64,000 nt of DNA from Nocardia pneumoniae NBRC 100136 (GTDB lineage Bacteria > Actinomycetota > Actinomycetes > Mycobacteriales > Mycobacteriaceae): the NCBI RefSeq assembly GCF_000308755.1, contig NZ_BAGF01000062.1:1-64000 (forward strand), in the 5' to 3' direction. Below the pieces are notes generated by a model, which had not been told where the DNA came from, did no database searches, and was given only the letters and a program-made list of their open reading frames with translations. How positions within the stretch are numbered: the first letter of the stretch is position 1; each line of letters opens with the position of its first letter. The position numbers were made by a program, and so were the translations under genes. Positions 16,930-25,011 of the stretch are shown here, in pieces.

Positions 16930-17139
16930 TCAGGCAGGCCGGGTGAATTCGCTGTTCATCACGCCTGCGGTGAAGGCGTCCCACTCAGTCGGCGTGAAGA
17001 TCAGTGCCGGGCCGGTCGGGTTCTTCGAGTCACGGACAGCGACGTGACCAGCCTCGAGCCACGCGACTTCGACACACGCATCAGCTTCGCCGCTGCGGAC
17101 GGACTTGAACCACTTCGCGCCGGATAGCTCTGCGGTCAT
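16930..17139 (-). CDS. DUF397 protein
   Basis: 69 residues matching the DUF397 pattern: W-x-KS (AKWFKSVRSGE), ACVEVAW, VAVRDSKNPTGPALIFTPTEWDAFTAGV. DUF397 proteins are small partners encoded next to XRE/DUF5753 regulators in actinobacteria, as in the bld/whiJ-type loci of Streptomyces, where they modulate the regulator. Here the ATG overlaps the stop of the upstream regulator by 4 nt (ATGA), indicating translational coupling. Confidence 0.9.
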   Translation of the reverse strand: MTAELSGAKWFKSVRSGEADACVEVAWLEAGHVAVRDSKNPTGPALIFTPTEWDAFTAGVMNSEFTRPA

Positions 17140-18014
17140 TGGTCGTATCTCCTTGCTATGTTCCTGAGCAGGTCTCGCGATGGTCGTTCTTCCAGCGCAG
17201 CACCACAGATGGATTCGTGGATCGACCGAAATCGGTTTACGTCGTCATAGTACTCGAAAATCATTGTCCCTATCGCACCTTCGGTGTAGACAACGGACGG
17301 CTCGCGCCCTGGGAAGTCGATGATGATGTACGGCGGGATCGCCAAACCCCCTGGGAAGCCAGCAGTAAACGGAACGACTCGGATGGAGACGTTGTCCAGC
17401 GTACTCATGTCGGCAAGATGGCGGCATTGCGCAGACATGATTCGATCGCAACCCACGACAGTACGCAGCACTGACTCATGCAGCAGGAATTCTGCTCGCA
17501 TCGGCTTGTGCCGCCGGGTAAGAATTGCCGATCGTTGTATCCTCCGATCTACGAGCCGATCTGTCTCTTCTGCGGAGATGCCGGTCGACGCAGACGCTCC
17601 CACACTTCTGGCGTAGTCAGGGGTCTGCAATAGACCGGGTATGACGAGTGATTGGAAGAAGCGCAACTCCGTTGCCGCTGCCTCCAATTGCAGATACGTG
17701 TTGAAGCCCGGTCGGATCAGGTTTCGGAAGTCTTCCCACCAAACTCGCGAACTGGAGTTCGATACAAGCAGCTTCAGATACTCGATCCGCTCCTCGGGCA
17801 GCCCGTAGAACTGACAGATGTAATCCACATCCCGAGCCTTGACCTTCTCGTTCTGGCCGAGTTCCAGTCGACTCAGCGTAGACCTGCTGATATCCAGGAC
17901 TTCGGCTACCTGCTCGAGGGTGTAGCCGTTGGCCTGGCGCGCGTCGCGCAGCGCTCGGCCCAGCTGGCGAAGCGGCAGCGTCGTCCTGCTGAGATCTCGC
18001 TTGGCACCCACCAT
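17136..18014 (-). CDS. XRE-family regulator with DUF5753 domain
   Basis: 292 residues. N-terminal helix-turn-helix (LGRALRDARQANGYTLEQVAEVLDISRSTLSRLELGQ, about residues 18-55), then a DUF5753 ligand-like domain: VWWEDFRNLIRPGFNTYLQLEAAA, FQSLVIPGLLQTPDYARSVG, VDRRIQRSAILTRR, VSIRVVPFTAGFPGG. WhiJ/AbaA-like regulators of this type pair with a DUF397 partner, encoded immediately downstream. ATG 18014 is chosen (GGAGG about 9 nt upstream) over ATG 18041. Confidence 0.88.
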   Translation of the reverse strand: MVGAKRDLSRTTLPLRQLGRALRDARQANGYTLEQVAEVLDISRSTLSRLELGQNEKVKARDVDYICQFYGLPEERIEYLKLLVSNSSSRVWWEDFRNLIRPGFNTYLQLEAAATELRFFQSLVIPGLLQTPDYARSVGASASTGISAEETDRLVDRRIQRSAILTRRHKPMRAEFLLHESVLRTVVGCDRIMSAQCRHLADMSTLDNVSIRVVPFTAGFPGGLAIPPYIIIDFPGREPSVVYTEGAIGTMIFEYYDDVNRFRSIHESICGAALEERPSRDLLRNIARRYDQ

Positions 18015-18175
18015 TGGCCTGTTTCCTCCCCTGCTTCCCACGTTGTGGCCTGTGTTTTCCCACGGAGAGAGTCCCCGTGCGCCGAACTCAGGAAGCTTTC
18101 AGGGCATACACACCGATTGCCGCGCACCAGCCCGTTCCGGGCCTCGCTTCGTGAGTACGCCCGCAGCATAGGCGC

Positions 18176-18334
18176 ATGCCCGAGCAACACGGAAGAAAAC
18201 TCGAGATCATGACGAATTCCCGTCTGGCAGAGGGGACTACATCTGGACTCCGATCGGAGGCAGTGTGCCAACTTACCGAGTGGGCACGCGTCGCCGCACC
18301 AGCGCAGACCGTCGAAGTGGTGACGGGGCGGTGA
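18176..18334 (+). CDS. Small hypothetical ORF, coupled to next gene
   Basis: 52 codons (MPEQHGRKLEIMTNSRL...) ending TGA at 18332-18334. The stop overlaps the GTG start of the next ORF by 4 nt (GTGA), the usual sign of coupled translation. An internal Met at 18209 is an alternative start. It includes a helical stretch LRSEAVCQLTEWARVAAPAQTV. No family recognised. Confidence 0.45.
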   Translation: MPEQHGRKLEIMTNSRLAEGTTSGLRSEAVCQLTEWARVAAPAQTVEVVTGR

Positions 18335-18654
18335 ACCAGGATTCCCTGCTCACCCCACCCGAGATGTGTGGACACGCTGATCTGCGGTTGGCGCACGCAC
18401 AGATGCAGGCGCATCGCGCCTGTCGCGTCCAGCGGTGCGTGTGGAAAGCGGCGGCGTATCGCACGCTGGTGGCGGCGGGGCGGCTGACACCCCAGACACT
18501 CAGCCCGCGCGAACGCGCCGCCGCGCGAGGCATCCAGTTCCCGGCCCATGACGAGCGGGGTGTCGCCGACCGGAACCCGTCCGCGCGCACGCTGCGGGAG
18601 GTGCTGGAACGGCTGTCGGAGCTGGCGACACCACCGGAACCGTTCCGGGGGTGA
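18331..18654 (+). CDS. Hypothetical Arg-rich protein
   Basis: About 107 residues from GTG 18331. The core HADLRLAHAQMQAHRACRVQRCVWKAAAYRTLVAAGRL has a Cys-x4-Cys in a basic helical context, followed by TLSPRERAAARGIQFP and a helical tail TLREVLERLSEL. No family recognised; a nucleic-acid-binding or regulatory role would be speculation. Flanked on both sides by near-overlapping small ORFs, implying one operon (18176-19827). Confidence 0.6.
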   Translation: MNQDSLLTPPEMCGHADLRLAHAQMQAHRACRVQRCVWKAAAYRTLVAAGRLTPQTLSPRERAAARGIQFPAHDERGVADRNPSARTLREVLERLSELATPPEPFRG

Positions 18655-18657
18655 ACA

Positions 18658-18993
18658 TTGCATCGGACCACAGTCGACGACACCCACGCCGGATGGCGGT
18701 TGGTGGGGCATCGCATCGAGATCCTGTTCTTGCGCGACGACCGCGACACCACACCCGCCTACCGGCTGCGCAACGACGGCGGCACGGTGCCGATCCCGTT
18801 GGGCCAGTGCGGACTCATCGCATTCGACGAGCGCGCACTCCCGGACCTGGCACAGGTCCGGGAATGGTTCCCCCGCCACTTCCAACTCTGGGACGCCGTC
18901 CGCAAGCACTACTGGCAGATCCTGCTACCCGCCAACAGCACACGCACCACATACGTCCCCCTCCCACCCCACCCGCCGCACACCCCAGGATGA
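18658..18993 (+). CDS. Hypothetical protein with TTG start
   Basis: 111 residues. TTG at 18658 lies 3 nt after the previous stop, with CCGGGGG as the Shine-Dalgarno. Sequence alternates strands and loops: WRLVGHRIEILFLRDDRDTTPAYRLRNDGG, VPIPLGQCGLIAF, then QVREWFPRHFQLWDAVRKHYWQILLP, ending in a Pro/His-rich tail. Soluble, unknown family. Confidence 0.6.
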   Translation: MHRTTVDDTHAGWRLVGHRIEILFLRDDRDTTPAYRLRNDGGTVPIPLGQCGLIAFDERALPDLAQVREWFPRHFQLWDAVRKHYWQILLPANSTRTTYVPLPPHPPHTPG

Positions 18994-19172
18994 ATCCGCG
19001 CGCAGCACCGCACCCGCACCCGCCGCTACCGCATCGAGTGGCACATGGCTGCGGCAAAACGCGAGTAGCCCCCTCCGTGGTGTGCCACTCGCGGCAGACA
19101 CAGAGCCTCCCCCGCCCGTCGCACACGCCGGGCGTATTCGCCCGCACCGACGACCTGGTGCGGGTCCATTGA
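18990..19172 (+). CDS. Possible small His/Pro-rich ORF
   Basis: 60 codons from ATG 18990, overlapping the previous stop as ATGA. Composition (HPHPPLPHRV, CHSRQTQSL) is low complexity, and the opposite strand is also open, so coding status is doubtful. It is supported only by the coupling geometry and by filling the space before the next gene. It includes the inverted repeat 19035-19091. Confidence 0.3.
   Translation: MNPRAAPHPHPPLPHRVAHGCGKTRVAPSVVCHSRQTQSLPRPSHTPGVFARTDDLVRVH
19035..19091. repeat. Inverted repeat in small-ORF region
   Basis: CGAGTGGCACA (19035-19045) is mirrored by TGTGCCACTCG (19081-19091), perfect 11-bp arms 35 nt apart, with a nested GCGAGT/ACTCGC. It may be a terminator or an operator before the 19186 gene. 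Confidence 0.4.
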
Positions 19173-19185
19173 TCGAAGAGCGAAA

Positions 19186-19827
19186 ATGGCCAAACGACGA
19201 AACAAGCCGAAAACCCGACGGAAAGCACCAACGGCGATCACCATCCGGTATCCGCCGAACGCCACGATCGACGCGCTACTGGGCACCATGATGGCCGAGC
19301 GCGGCAACGACCTGGATACGGACGTCATTCACTTCTGGGGGTTCGCCAGCACCGACCATCCGGCCAACCAAGAGGCGGCGCACACCGCGATCGTCCTCGA
19401 CCCTGACGCCCAGCGTTCCCCCGTCCTGGACGCGGCCGAATGGCTCATCCGCAGATTCCACAGGCGCCTATGGGGATTCGGGCTCGCCTACCGGACGATC
19501 GGCGAAATGTTCACCGACCCCGGCGGCGTCCCGCACGACGCGATACAGGCAGCGACAACGGGCACGCTGCATGAACGCGCCGGGGCCGACGACATGTACG
19601 CGGCAACCATCTTCGACGCCCGTGGATTCACCCACACATCGCTCACCTACGCCCATCTCCCCGAACTCGGGCCGACTCCGACTTCGGTGAACGACACCCG
19701 CGACAACACCGACGCCTGGATCGAATTGTTCGATCGACGCGTCGTCGCGGCACATGCCTGGGCGGCGGCGATAACACTGGACCCCGAGACCAACCACGCG
19801 GCCATAGCCCGGCTACGAACACCATGA
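19186..19827 (+). CDS. Hypothetical protein, 213 aa
   Basis: Basic N-terminal tail (MAKRRNKPKTRRK), then an alpha/beta body: ITIRYPPNATIDALLGTMMAERGNDL, DVIHFWGFASTDHP, EAAHTAIVLDPDAQRSPVLDAAEWLIRRFHRRLWGFGLAYRTIGEMF, and a C-terminal helical part AWIELFDRRVVAAHAWAAAITLD. No transmembrane segment or known motif. It is the last gene of the small-ORF run and its codon use resembles the core genes less strongly. Not recognised. Confidence 0.65.
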   Translation: MAKRRNKPKTRRKAPTAITIRYPPNATIDALLGTMMAERGNDLDTDVIHFWGFASTDHPANQEAAHTAIVLDPDAQRSPVLDAAEWLIRRFHRRLWGFGLAYRTIGEMFTDPGGVPHDAIQAATTGTLHERAGADDMYAATIFDARGFTHTSLTYAHLPELGPTPTSVNDTRDNTDAWIELFDRRVVAAHAWAAAITLDPETNHAAIARLRTP

Positions 19828-20127
19828 GCGGCACTCGAATTACGGACCGCCCCAGGCTCGATCAGCCGCGACGGTCGGCCTACGCGCAGCGTGCCGAACA
19901 CCGCTCTGCCGTAGTCGGCTCCATCCAGTAACACCCGTACCGCAACCTGGTGGCAACAAATCCCCGATCCGATTTTGTCCGTTTTCAGATGGGCCCGATC
20001 CAGAGGGAGCGGAAACCCTTCCCCGCCAAGATGATTGCGAAGCTCCTTTGGCCGTCTCCGGCCGGTGAACCACGTCCGCGCTCTACTCTGGAAGCTGAAC
20101 GCACAGCGGGGTGACAGGGGTGAGCGT

Positions 20128-20667
20128 TTGACCATCGCGAAAGGTGTTGGGGCGCCGGTGTTCCGGTCTGCCGTTCTGGCGGACCTCGGGGAGATCGCCG
20201 CGCTCGAGCAGACCGAGTTCGGGGAGCTGGCGTATCCGTACTTCGCACTGCGCCAGCTCTTCGATCTGCATGGAGGCCATTGGGTCGTCGCCGATCTCGA
20301 CGGCACTATCTGCGGTTACGCGATGGTGGCGCTCGGCTCGCCCCAGTGCGCCTGGGTGATCGGGCTCGCGATCGCGCCGCGGTGCCGCGGCCGCGGCTAC
20401 GGGCGGGCACTGCTGGATGACGCGCTGGAACGCTGCCGGATCGCGAAAGTGGAGGATGTGTTCCTCACCGTCCGGCCGACTGATCAACCGGCGTCGAACC
20501 TGTACAAGACGGCCGGATTCGTCTGGACCGCATACGAAGACCACTACTTCGGCACGGGTGAAGCGCGCGACGTCCTGGTACGGCGAATCCAGCACAGCCC
20601 CGGCGCACCGCCGATCACCGACCCCGCCTCGGACATCTGGCGCAAGCGCGGCCGACGCCCGGAATAG
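20128..20667 (+). CDS. GNAT-family N-acetyltransferase
   Basis: About 179 residues from TTG 20128 (AGGGGTGA just upstream). GNAT features in order: FRSAVLADLGEIAALEQTEFGELAYPYF (helices 1-2), GHWVVADLDGTICGYAMVALG (strands 2-3), VIGLAIAPRCRGRGYGRALLDDALERC (acetyl-CoA loop R-x-x-G-x-G/A) and VFLTVRPTDQPASNLYKTAGF with the late Asn/Tyr. It transfers acetyl from acetyl-CoA to an amine, here unknown; the pattern is close to RimI-like enzymes. An upstream in-frame TTG at 20035 is less likely. Confidence 0.85.
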   Translation: MTIAKGVGAPVFRSAVLADLGEIAALEQTEFGELAYPYFALRQLFDLHGGHWVVADLDGTICGYAMVALGSPQCAWVIGLAIAPRCRGRGYGRALLDDALERCRIAKVEDVFLTVRPTDQPASNLYKTAGFVWTAYEDHYFGTGEARDVLVRRIQHSPGAPPITDPASDIWRKRGRRPE

Positions 20668-20679
20668 GCGGCCGACTCG

Positions 20680-20890
20680 CCTTCGCACGGCCAAGCGCAG
20701 GCAGACGGACTTCGTCCGGCCCGCGCTTTCAGCCTCCGGGGTCCGCCGCAGGGCTACCAACGGACTTCGCCCGGCGGCGCCTTACGGCAGCCCCGGCCTC
20801 CGGGCGGTCCAGCGCGGGGCTACCGACGGACTTCGTCCGGCCGGTCTTGCGGCTGCATCGGCCTCCGCACGGCGCAGACGTGCGAGGGAG
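20680..20890. repeat. Three imperfect tandem repeats with CGGAC hairpin
   Basis: CGGACTTCGTCCG occurs at 20706-20718 and 20827-20839, with a variant CGGACTTCGCCCG at 20761-20773. Each can form a 5-bp stem with TTC loop and each is followed by a GC-rich segment with CCTCCG and then GGGCTACC. Unit spacing is 55 and 66 nt. A partial unit precedes (CTTCGCACGG near 20681). Located between the GNAT stop and the next promoter. Confidence 0.65.
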
Positions 20891-20986
20891 CGGTTTCGTC
20901 CAGATGCGCCAGTTATTCGGTGAATACCGTTGGTATGGTGAATGTTACGCCGTCATGACAGGCAGGCCGCGGGGGAGGACGTCGCA

Positions 20987-21880
20987 ATGACCGACTACGA
21001 CAATCCGGTCACCCATGTGCAGTTCGGGAACTCACCCGACATCTGGATCGACCAGCACGCCACCGGCTACGCCCAGGAAGTCGCGGACTACCTGGACGAG
21101 CTGAGCGCGGGGACCAGGCAGCCGGACGAGAAGCCGCTGCTGGATTCGTTCAACAATCACGTCGAAAAGGTCGTCACCGCTTTCGATCACACGAAGATCA
21201 AGCATCGTGGTGACAGCCTGCTCTTCTCCGATATCTACGCCGCCGCCGACGACAACACCGCGATGGACGAGGTGCTCCAGCGCGCGCACGTCGAACTGCT
21301 GATGGCGCTGCTGGCCGCGGAGGTCGAGCTGCGCGGACCGCTGAGCCTGAGCCGGACCCAGAACATCCGGCTGGCCGAGATCTACGAGGACCTGGGCCAC
21401 CGCCTCCTCGCCGCCACGCCGCCCGGCCGGCGGGCCAAGACGTTTCTCCCCGGGCACGCGGCCATGGCCTTCCTGCGCGCCTCGGGTCTGCACGCGCTCA
21501 ACGAGGACGTCGACGCACAGGACCGGTGCGGTCTCGCGCTGGCCAGAGCACGCAGGTCGGCGACCTATCCAGCCTGGCGCCGCGGTGTCGGCTGGGTCTC
21601 GGATCTGTTGTGCGGCTATGGCTATCGGCCGTTTCGGCTGCTCGGCTGGATCACCGCGCAACTGGTCCTGTTCACCGTCGCGCTGTGGCTGAGCACGTCC
21701 CTGCCGATCACCACAGCGCTGCACATGTGCCTGATCAATTTCCTCAATCCGGTGGGCCTCGGCGACCTGCAAGAGGTCGGCCGGATCGGACGCGGCCTGC
21801 TCATGATCGAGGCGTACGCGGGGATCGTGTCCACCTCGGTGTTCTTCGCGCTGCTGGTGCGCAAGTGGTTCCGGCTGTGA
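20987..21880 (+). CDS. Channel-like membrane protein with degenerate K+ filter
   Basis: 297 residues. The N-terminal ~200 residues are soluble and helical (VADYLDELSAGT, FNNHVEKVVTAFDH, MDEVLQRAHVELLMALLAAEVELRG). Two C-terminal transmembrane helices (about 217-236 LLGWITAQLVLFTVALWLS; about 270-292 GLLMIEAYAGIVSTSVFFALLV) flank a pore-loop-like segment ending PVGLGD at 255-260, where potassium channels have TVGYGD. The overall 2TM plus pore plus E-x-x-x-G-I pattern matches Ion_trans_2 channels, but the filter Tyr is Leu and Thr is Pro, so conduction is doubtful. ATG 20987 has GGGGGAGG upstream. Convergent with the SCO2521 operon with 7 nt between stops. Confidence 0.6.
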   Translation: MTDYDNPVTHVQFGNSPDIWIDQHATGYAQEVADYLDELSAGTRQPDEKPLLDSFNNHVEKVVTAFDHTKIKHRGDSLLFSDIYAAADDNTAMDEVLQRAHVELLMALLAAEVELRGPLSLSRTQNIRLAEIYEDLGHRLLAATPPGRRAKTFLPGHAAMAFLRASGLHALNEDVDAQDRCGLALARARRSATYPAWRRGVGWVSDLLCGYGYRPFRLLGWITAQLVLFTVALWLSTSLPITTALHMCLINFLNPVGLGDLQEVGRIGRGLLMIEAYAGIVSTSVFFALLVRKWFRL

Positions 21881-21887
21881 CCGGGAT

Positions 21888-23030
21888 TCAATCCGGTGCG
21901 TTGATCGTGGAGGCGCGCATGGCGGCCAGTGTCGCCACCGACATCCGGTCGCGCAGCTGGCCGACCCGCGCCGACCATTCCTTGGTGAAGCCGGGGTCGC
22001 GATCCAGTTGCTCCCAGAGGCCGCGCAGCGCCGCGGGCGCGTGGGCGCCGGGCATCCACAGGTGCGCCAGGTTCGTCAGCAGCGGCGCGATCAGTGCGGC
22101 CGACTCCGCGCTGGACGGCGGGTAGAGGTCGGCCTCCTCGACCACCGTGTCCGCGACGGTGAGCAGCCAGTCGTGCAGTGCGAGGTCCTCGCAGAAGCGG
22201 TGCGCCACTGCGAGTTCCGACTCGTCACGCACGGTCACCAGGACCGTGCGCACCAGTTCGTCCTGCAATTGGAACGTCAGCATCGGCCGGGGCACCTCGG
22301 CGATCCGCGCGGCCCAGCGCAGCCGCGCCGTCCGTGTCTGCATCGGCGCGTGCTGGTCCAGGCGCATGTCCATCCGGATCTTGGCCAGCAACCGCTGACT
22401 GATCGAGGCCAGATCCAGGACGCCGTCCGGTTGCTCGCCCGCGGCGAGGAAGCCGTCGGCCAGCTCACCGCTGGTCGCCTCGGTGACCTTGGAGACCACT
22501 TCGGTCACCCCGACCCTGGTCAGGTAGTGCGACCAGGTCTGCCGCTGCTTCACCTCGGCGGGGACGACCGTGGTGTGCGCCGAACTCTGCAGCACCCGTC
22601 CGCCGACGATCACCGCGTTGGTCGCCACCGTCCCGATCGCCCGCACGCTGCCACGCGGCTTGGTGGCCAGCTGGCAATCGACGCCGACCGCGGTGGTCGG
22701 TGACGTGGCCAGCGTCGTCGGACGCTCCCGCCACAGCACCCGGCGGCCGGGTATCAAGGCGAGCAGTTCCTCCAGCAGATCGCGTCCGAGCGCCGTCGAA
22801 TCCGGCACCAGGCAGGTGCGCACCTCGCCCAGCAGAATCAGCGGCCCAGCGGCCGAACGTGCGGGCCCCGAGACCGGTTCGGGCACCGCCCGCGTGGACC
22901 TTCCGGCCAGCGGCGGCCTCCGAACCGACCGGTGATCGCGCCTGTCCCTGGCCACGGCCGCCAACCGGCGCAGCCGCTCGCCGTGCGAGGGCTGGTCACG
23001 GTCGGAACAAGAGTGTGACGCCGTGCTCAT
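21888..23030 (-). CDS. SCO2521-family protein
   Basis: About 380 residues; ATG 23042 is an alternative start. After a basic, probably disordered 65-residue N-terminus, the conserved body opens with LILLGEVRTCLVPDS, then LLALIPGRRVLWRERP, VGVDCQLATKPRGSVRAIGTVATNAVIVGGRVLQSSAHTTVV, WSHYLTRVG, and a helical C-terminus. This pattern matches the SCO2521 family of Streptomyces, whose function is not known. It is the last gene of a four-gene operon; the start lies just beyond or overlaps the stop of the SCO2522-type gene. Confidence 0.75.
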   Translation of the reverse strand: MSTASHSCSDRDQPSHGERLRRLAAVARDRRDHRSVRRPPLAGRSTRAVPEPVSGPARSAAGPLILLGEVRTCLVPDSTALGRDLLEELLALIPGRRVLWRERPTTLATSPTTAVGVDCQLATKPRGSVRAIGTVATNAVIVGGRVLQSSAHTTVVPAEVKQRQTWSHYLTRVGVTEVVSKVTEATSGELADGFLAAGEQPDGVLDLASISQRLLAKIRMDMRLDQHAPMQTRTARLRWAARIAEVPRPMLTFQLQDELVRTVLVTVRDESELAVAHRFCEDLALHDWLLTVADTVVEEADLYPPSSAESAALIAPLLTNLAHLWMPGAHAPAALRGLWEQLDRDPGFTKEWSARVGQLRDRMSVATLAAMRASTINAPD

Positions 23031-23031
23031 A

Positions 23032-24039
23032 TCAGGACCCATCCAGCAGATAGTGGCTCATCCGCTCGGTCACCTTGCGCGGCACGGCAACCGGGACGTC
23101 CTCGTCGCCGCCGCGCGCGATGATCTGCTCGACCACTTCCTCCTCGAGATCTATGTGATCCAGGATTACCCGCACCGCGTGTTCGATACCCAGATATCGC
23201 TGCGGCAGCAGCGACAGCGACCGGTAGCCGGCGAACGGTTTGGCCTGCGGGTTGAGTTTCACCACGGCGGGCATCTCCCACCACTGCGGCGGCCAGCCGT
23301 CCTCCGGCCGCCACAGCTGCGGGTCGACGATGGGGTCGCCGTCGTAGCGCAGCATCCCCAGCCGCAGCAGCTGCCAGATCGACGCCAGGAACGGGCACGA
23401 CCATTTGGTGTGCACCTCGGCCCGGCCGTTCACCTTCTTGGTCTGCTTGCTCCACATCTGCACGTCGAGGAAGATCGAATGCTCGCGCCTGCCGAATTCC
23501 TCCGGCGGCTCGTACGGCAAGCGGTGCATGGCCTGCCCGGGCTCGTCGTCGGAGGCCCTGCGCCCGTTGCACAGCCAGCCGGACTCCGCGGTGGGCGGAC
23601 GCCGTCCGTTCGAACCCTCCGGCGGCTCGGCCACGATGCGGGCGGCCACCATCTCCGCCAACGGGATACGACGATCACCGGCCGACGGCGCCTCGAAGCA
23701 TCCCGCCTCGCGTGCCAGATAGTCGATGGTCACGCCGCATTCCGCGGCGGCGCCAAGTAGCTTGCCGAGGATCTCGGCCGGATCGGTGTCGTGCCGGAAG
23801 TAGTCGTCGATCAGGAAGCAGGTGCTCACTCGCGCGCGCGGCCCGAACTCGGCCTGCGCCGCCGCGGTGAACGCCGGGATCAGCGGAGCGATCTTGCGGA
23901 ACTGCGCGCGGATACGATCCTCACCGTTGCTGAGGTCGTTCATGTAGAAGTGGCCCACCTCGATGGACAGGTGGGACAACGGGACCTGGGCGACCCGCGG
24001 ACGCTCGGTCGCCTCGCTATAGCCTGCTACGTGATCCAA
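23032..24039 (-). CDS. SCO2522-family protein
   Basis: About 335 residues. Conserved opening SEATERPRVAQVPLSHLSIEVGHFYMNDL, then VSTCFLIDDYFRHDTDPAEILGKLLGAAAECGVTIDYLAREAGC, and a C-terminal half with GWLCNGRRAS, FLDVQMWSKQTKKVNGRAEVHTKWSCPFLASIWQLLRLGML, ending in an acidic helix. This agrees with the SCO2522 family, function unknown. Start assigned to TTG 24039 because the conserved block begins just after it and no ATG/GTG is placed better. The SCO2523-type gene ends about 60 nt upstream. Confidence 0.7.
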   Translation of the reverse strand: MDHVAGYSEATERPRVAQVPLSHLSIEVGHFYMNDLSNGEDRIRAQFRKIAPLIPAFTAAAQAEFGPRARVSTCFLIDDYFRHDTDPAEILGKLLGAAAECGVTIDYLAREAGCFEAPSAGDRRIPLAEMVAARIVAEPPEGSNGRRPPTAESGWLCNGRRASDDEPGQAMHRLPYEPPEEFGRREHSIFLDVQMWSKQTKKVNGRAEVHTKWSCPFLASIWQLLRLGMLRYDGDPIVDPQLWRPEDGWPPQWWEMPAVVKLNPQAKPFAGYRSLSLLPQRYLGIEHAVRVILDHIDLEEEVVEQIIARGGDEDVPVAVPRKVTERMSHYLLDGS

Positions 24040-24097
24040 TGCTGATCGACAACCCTTCCGGGATCGTGCTTTCGCGAAAGCGTGGGCGAGGTCGGAT

Positions 24098-25009
24098 CTA
24101 TTCCCAGGTGGCGGCGTGCAGGAGACGACCGGCGAGCTGGTTGAACGCGGCGGCGGTCTCCTCGTTGGCGATGCTGTTGGCCACGTCGGCGTCCAGGATG
24201 ATCTGCTCACGCCATTGCAGCACGGGCTCCACCGGCGTTTTGCCGAGCAGCGACGTCGCGCCCAGCCGGTTCTTGCCCGCCAACGTGACCAAGGCCCCGT
24301 TCTGTTCCTGCAACCACTTGACCTGCGCCGCGCCTGGGCCGCCGGTCATCTCGTTGACCTGTGGCACCGCCGTGCGCACGTAGCGGATGTTCGCGAGCAG
24401 CTTCCTCGGGTCGTGCTTCCAGTGGCTGCCGGTCTCCAGCAAGCCGTGCGGACCGTGGACCAGCCCGCTGGCCGCCAGAATGTGCTGGCGGGTCCAGCGG
24501 TGGAAAACCAGCCACCGCACCGTCTTCGAGGCCAGCTGCGGCGCCGCCGTCGCGCGCAGCGCCAATTCCATCGCCAGCGAGCGACCAGCGCTCAGGTCCA
24601 CGAAACAGACCTTGAACTCCTGTTCCAGGCCGACGAACAGTTCCGTGCAGCGGCGGACCACGTCGTCGTTGATGCTGTCGAACTCCGCGCCGCCTTCGTC
24701 ACCGGGGAACAGCACCAGCCGCCCGGTCCTGGTGCGCATCTTGCGCAAGCCGACGCGATCGGTCTTGGCGCGCACGTCGATCTGCCTGGCGATGCCGTTC
24801 TTCCCGAGCAGATACTCGTGCAGCCCGTCCCCATCCGGTGTTCCCCGCTCGACGGACCCGATTTCGAACAGCGCGCCCGCGGTCGGCGAACCGAAGTCGA
24901 AATCGAGATAAGCCACGCTCATCCCGCTGAGGCACAGGCGGTAGGCGAGATTGCAGCTGGTCACCGAACGTCCGGTACCGCCCTTGTCGGAGGTCGCGAA
25001 CACGATCAT
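24098..25009 (-). CDS. SCO2523-family variant P-loop protein
   Basis: 303 residues of the MinD/ParA-like deviant Walker fold. The P-loop reads KGGTGRS (residues 9-15): the signature Lys9 is present, but the invariant second Lys is Arg14, so ATP binding may be altered. The switch I-like LDFDFGSPTAG and Walker B/switch II-like CFVDLSAGRS follow, then WLVFHRWTRQHILAASGLV and a C-terminal helical part. Known members of the SCO2523 family share this variant loop. Soluble; possibly an ATP-dependent organiser or sensor (inference). It begins 2 nt after the stop of the SCO2524-type gene. Confidence 0.8.
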   Translation of the reverse strand: MIVFATSDKGGTGRSVTSCNLAYRLCLSGMSVAYLDFDFGSPTAGALFEIGSVERGTPDGDGLHEYLLGKNGIARQIDVRAKTDRVGLRKMRTRTGRLVLFPGDEGGAEFDSINDDVVRRCTELFVGLEQEFKVCFVDLSAGRSLAMELALRATAAPQLASKTVRWLVFHRWTRQHILAASGLVHGPHGLLETGSHWKHDPRKLLANIRYVRTAVPQVNEMTGGPGAAQVKWLQEQNGALVTLAGKNRLGATSLLGKTPVEPVLQWREQIILDADVANSIANEETAAAFNQLAGRLLHAATWE

Positions 25010-25011
25010 GG

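Noticed and set aside
24001..24210. Longer N-terminus for the SCO2522-type protein up to 24210
   Set aside because: The added ~57 residues overlap the SCO2523-type coding end, are Pro/Ser/Arg-rich and precede the family's conserved opening block.
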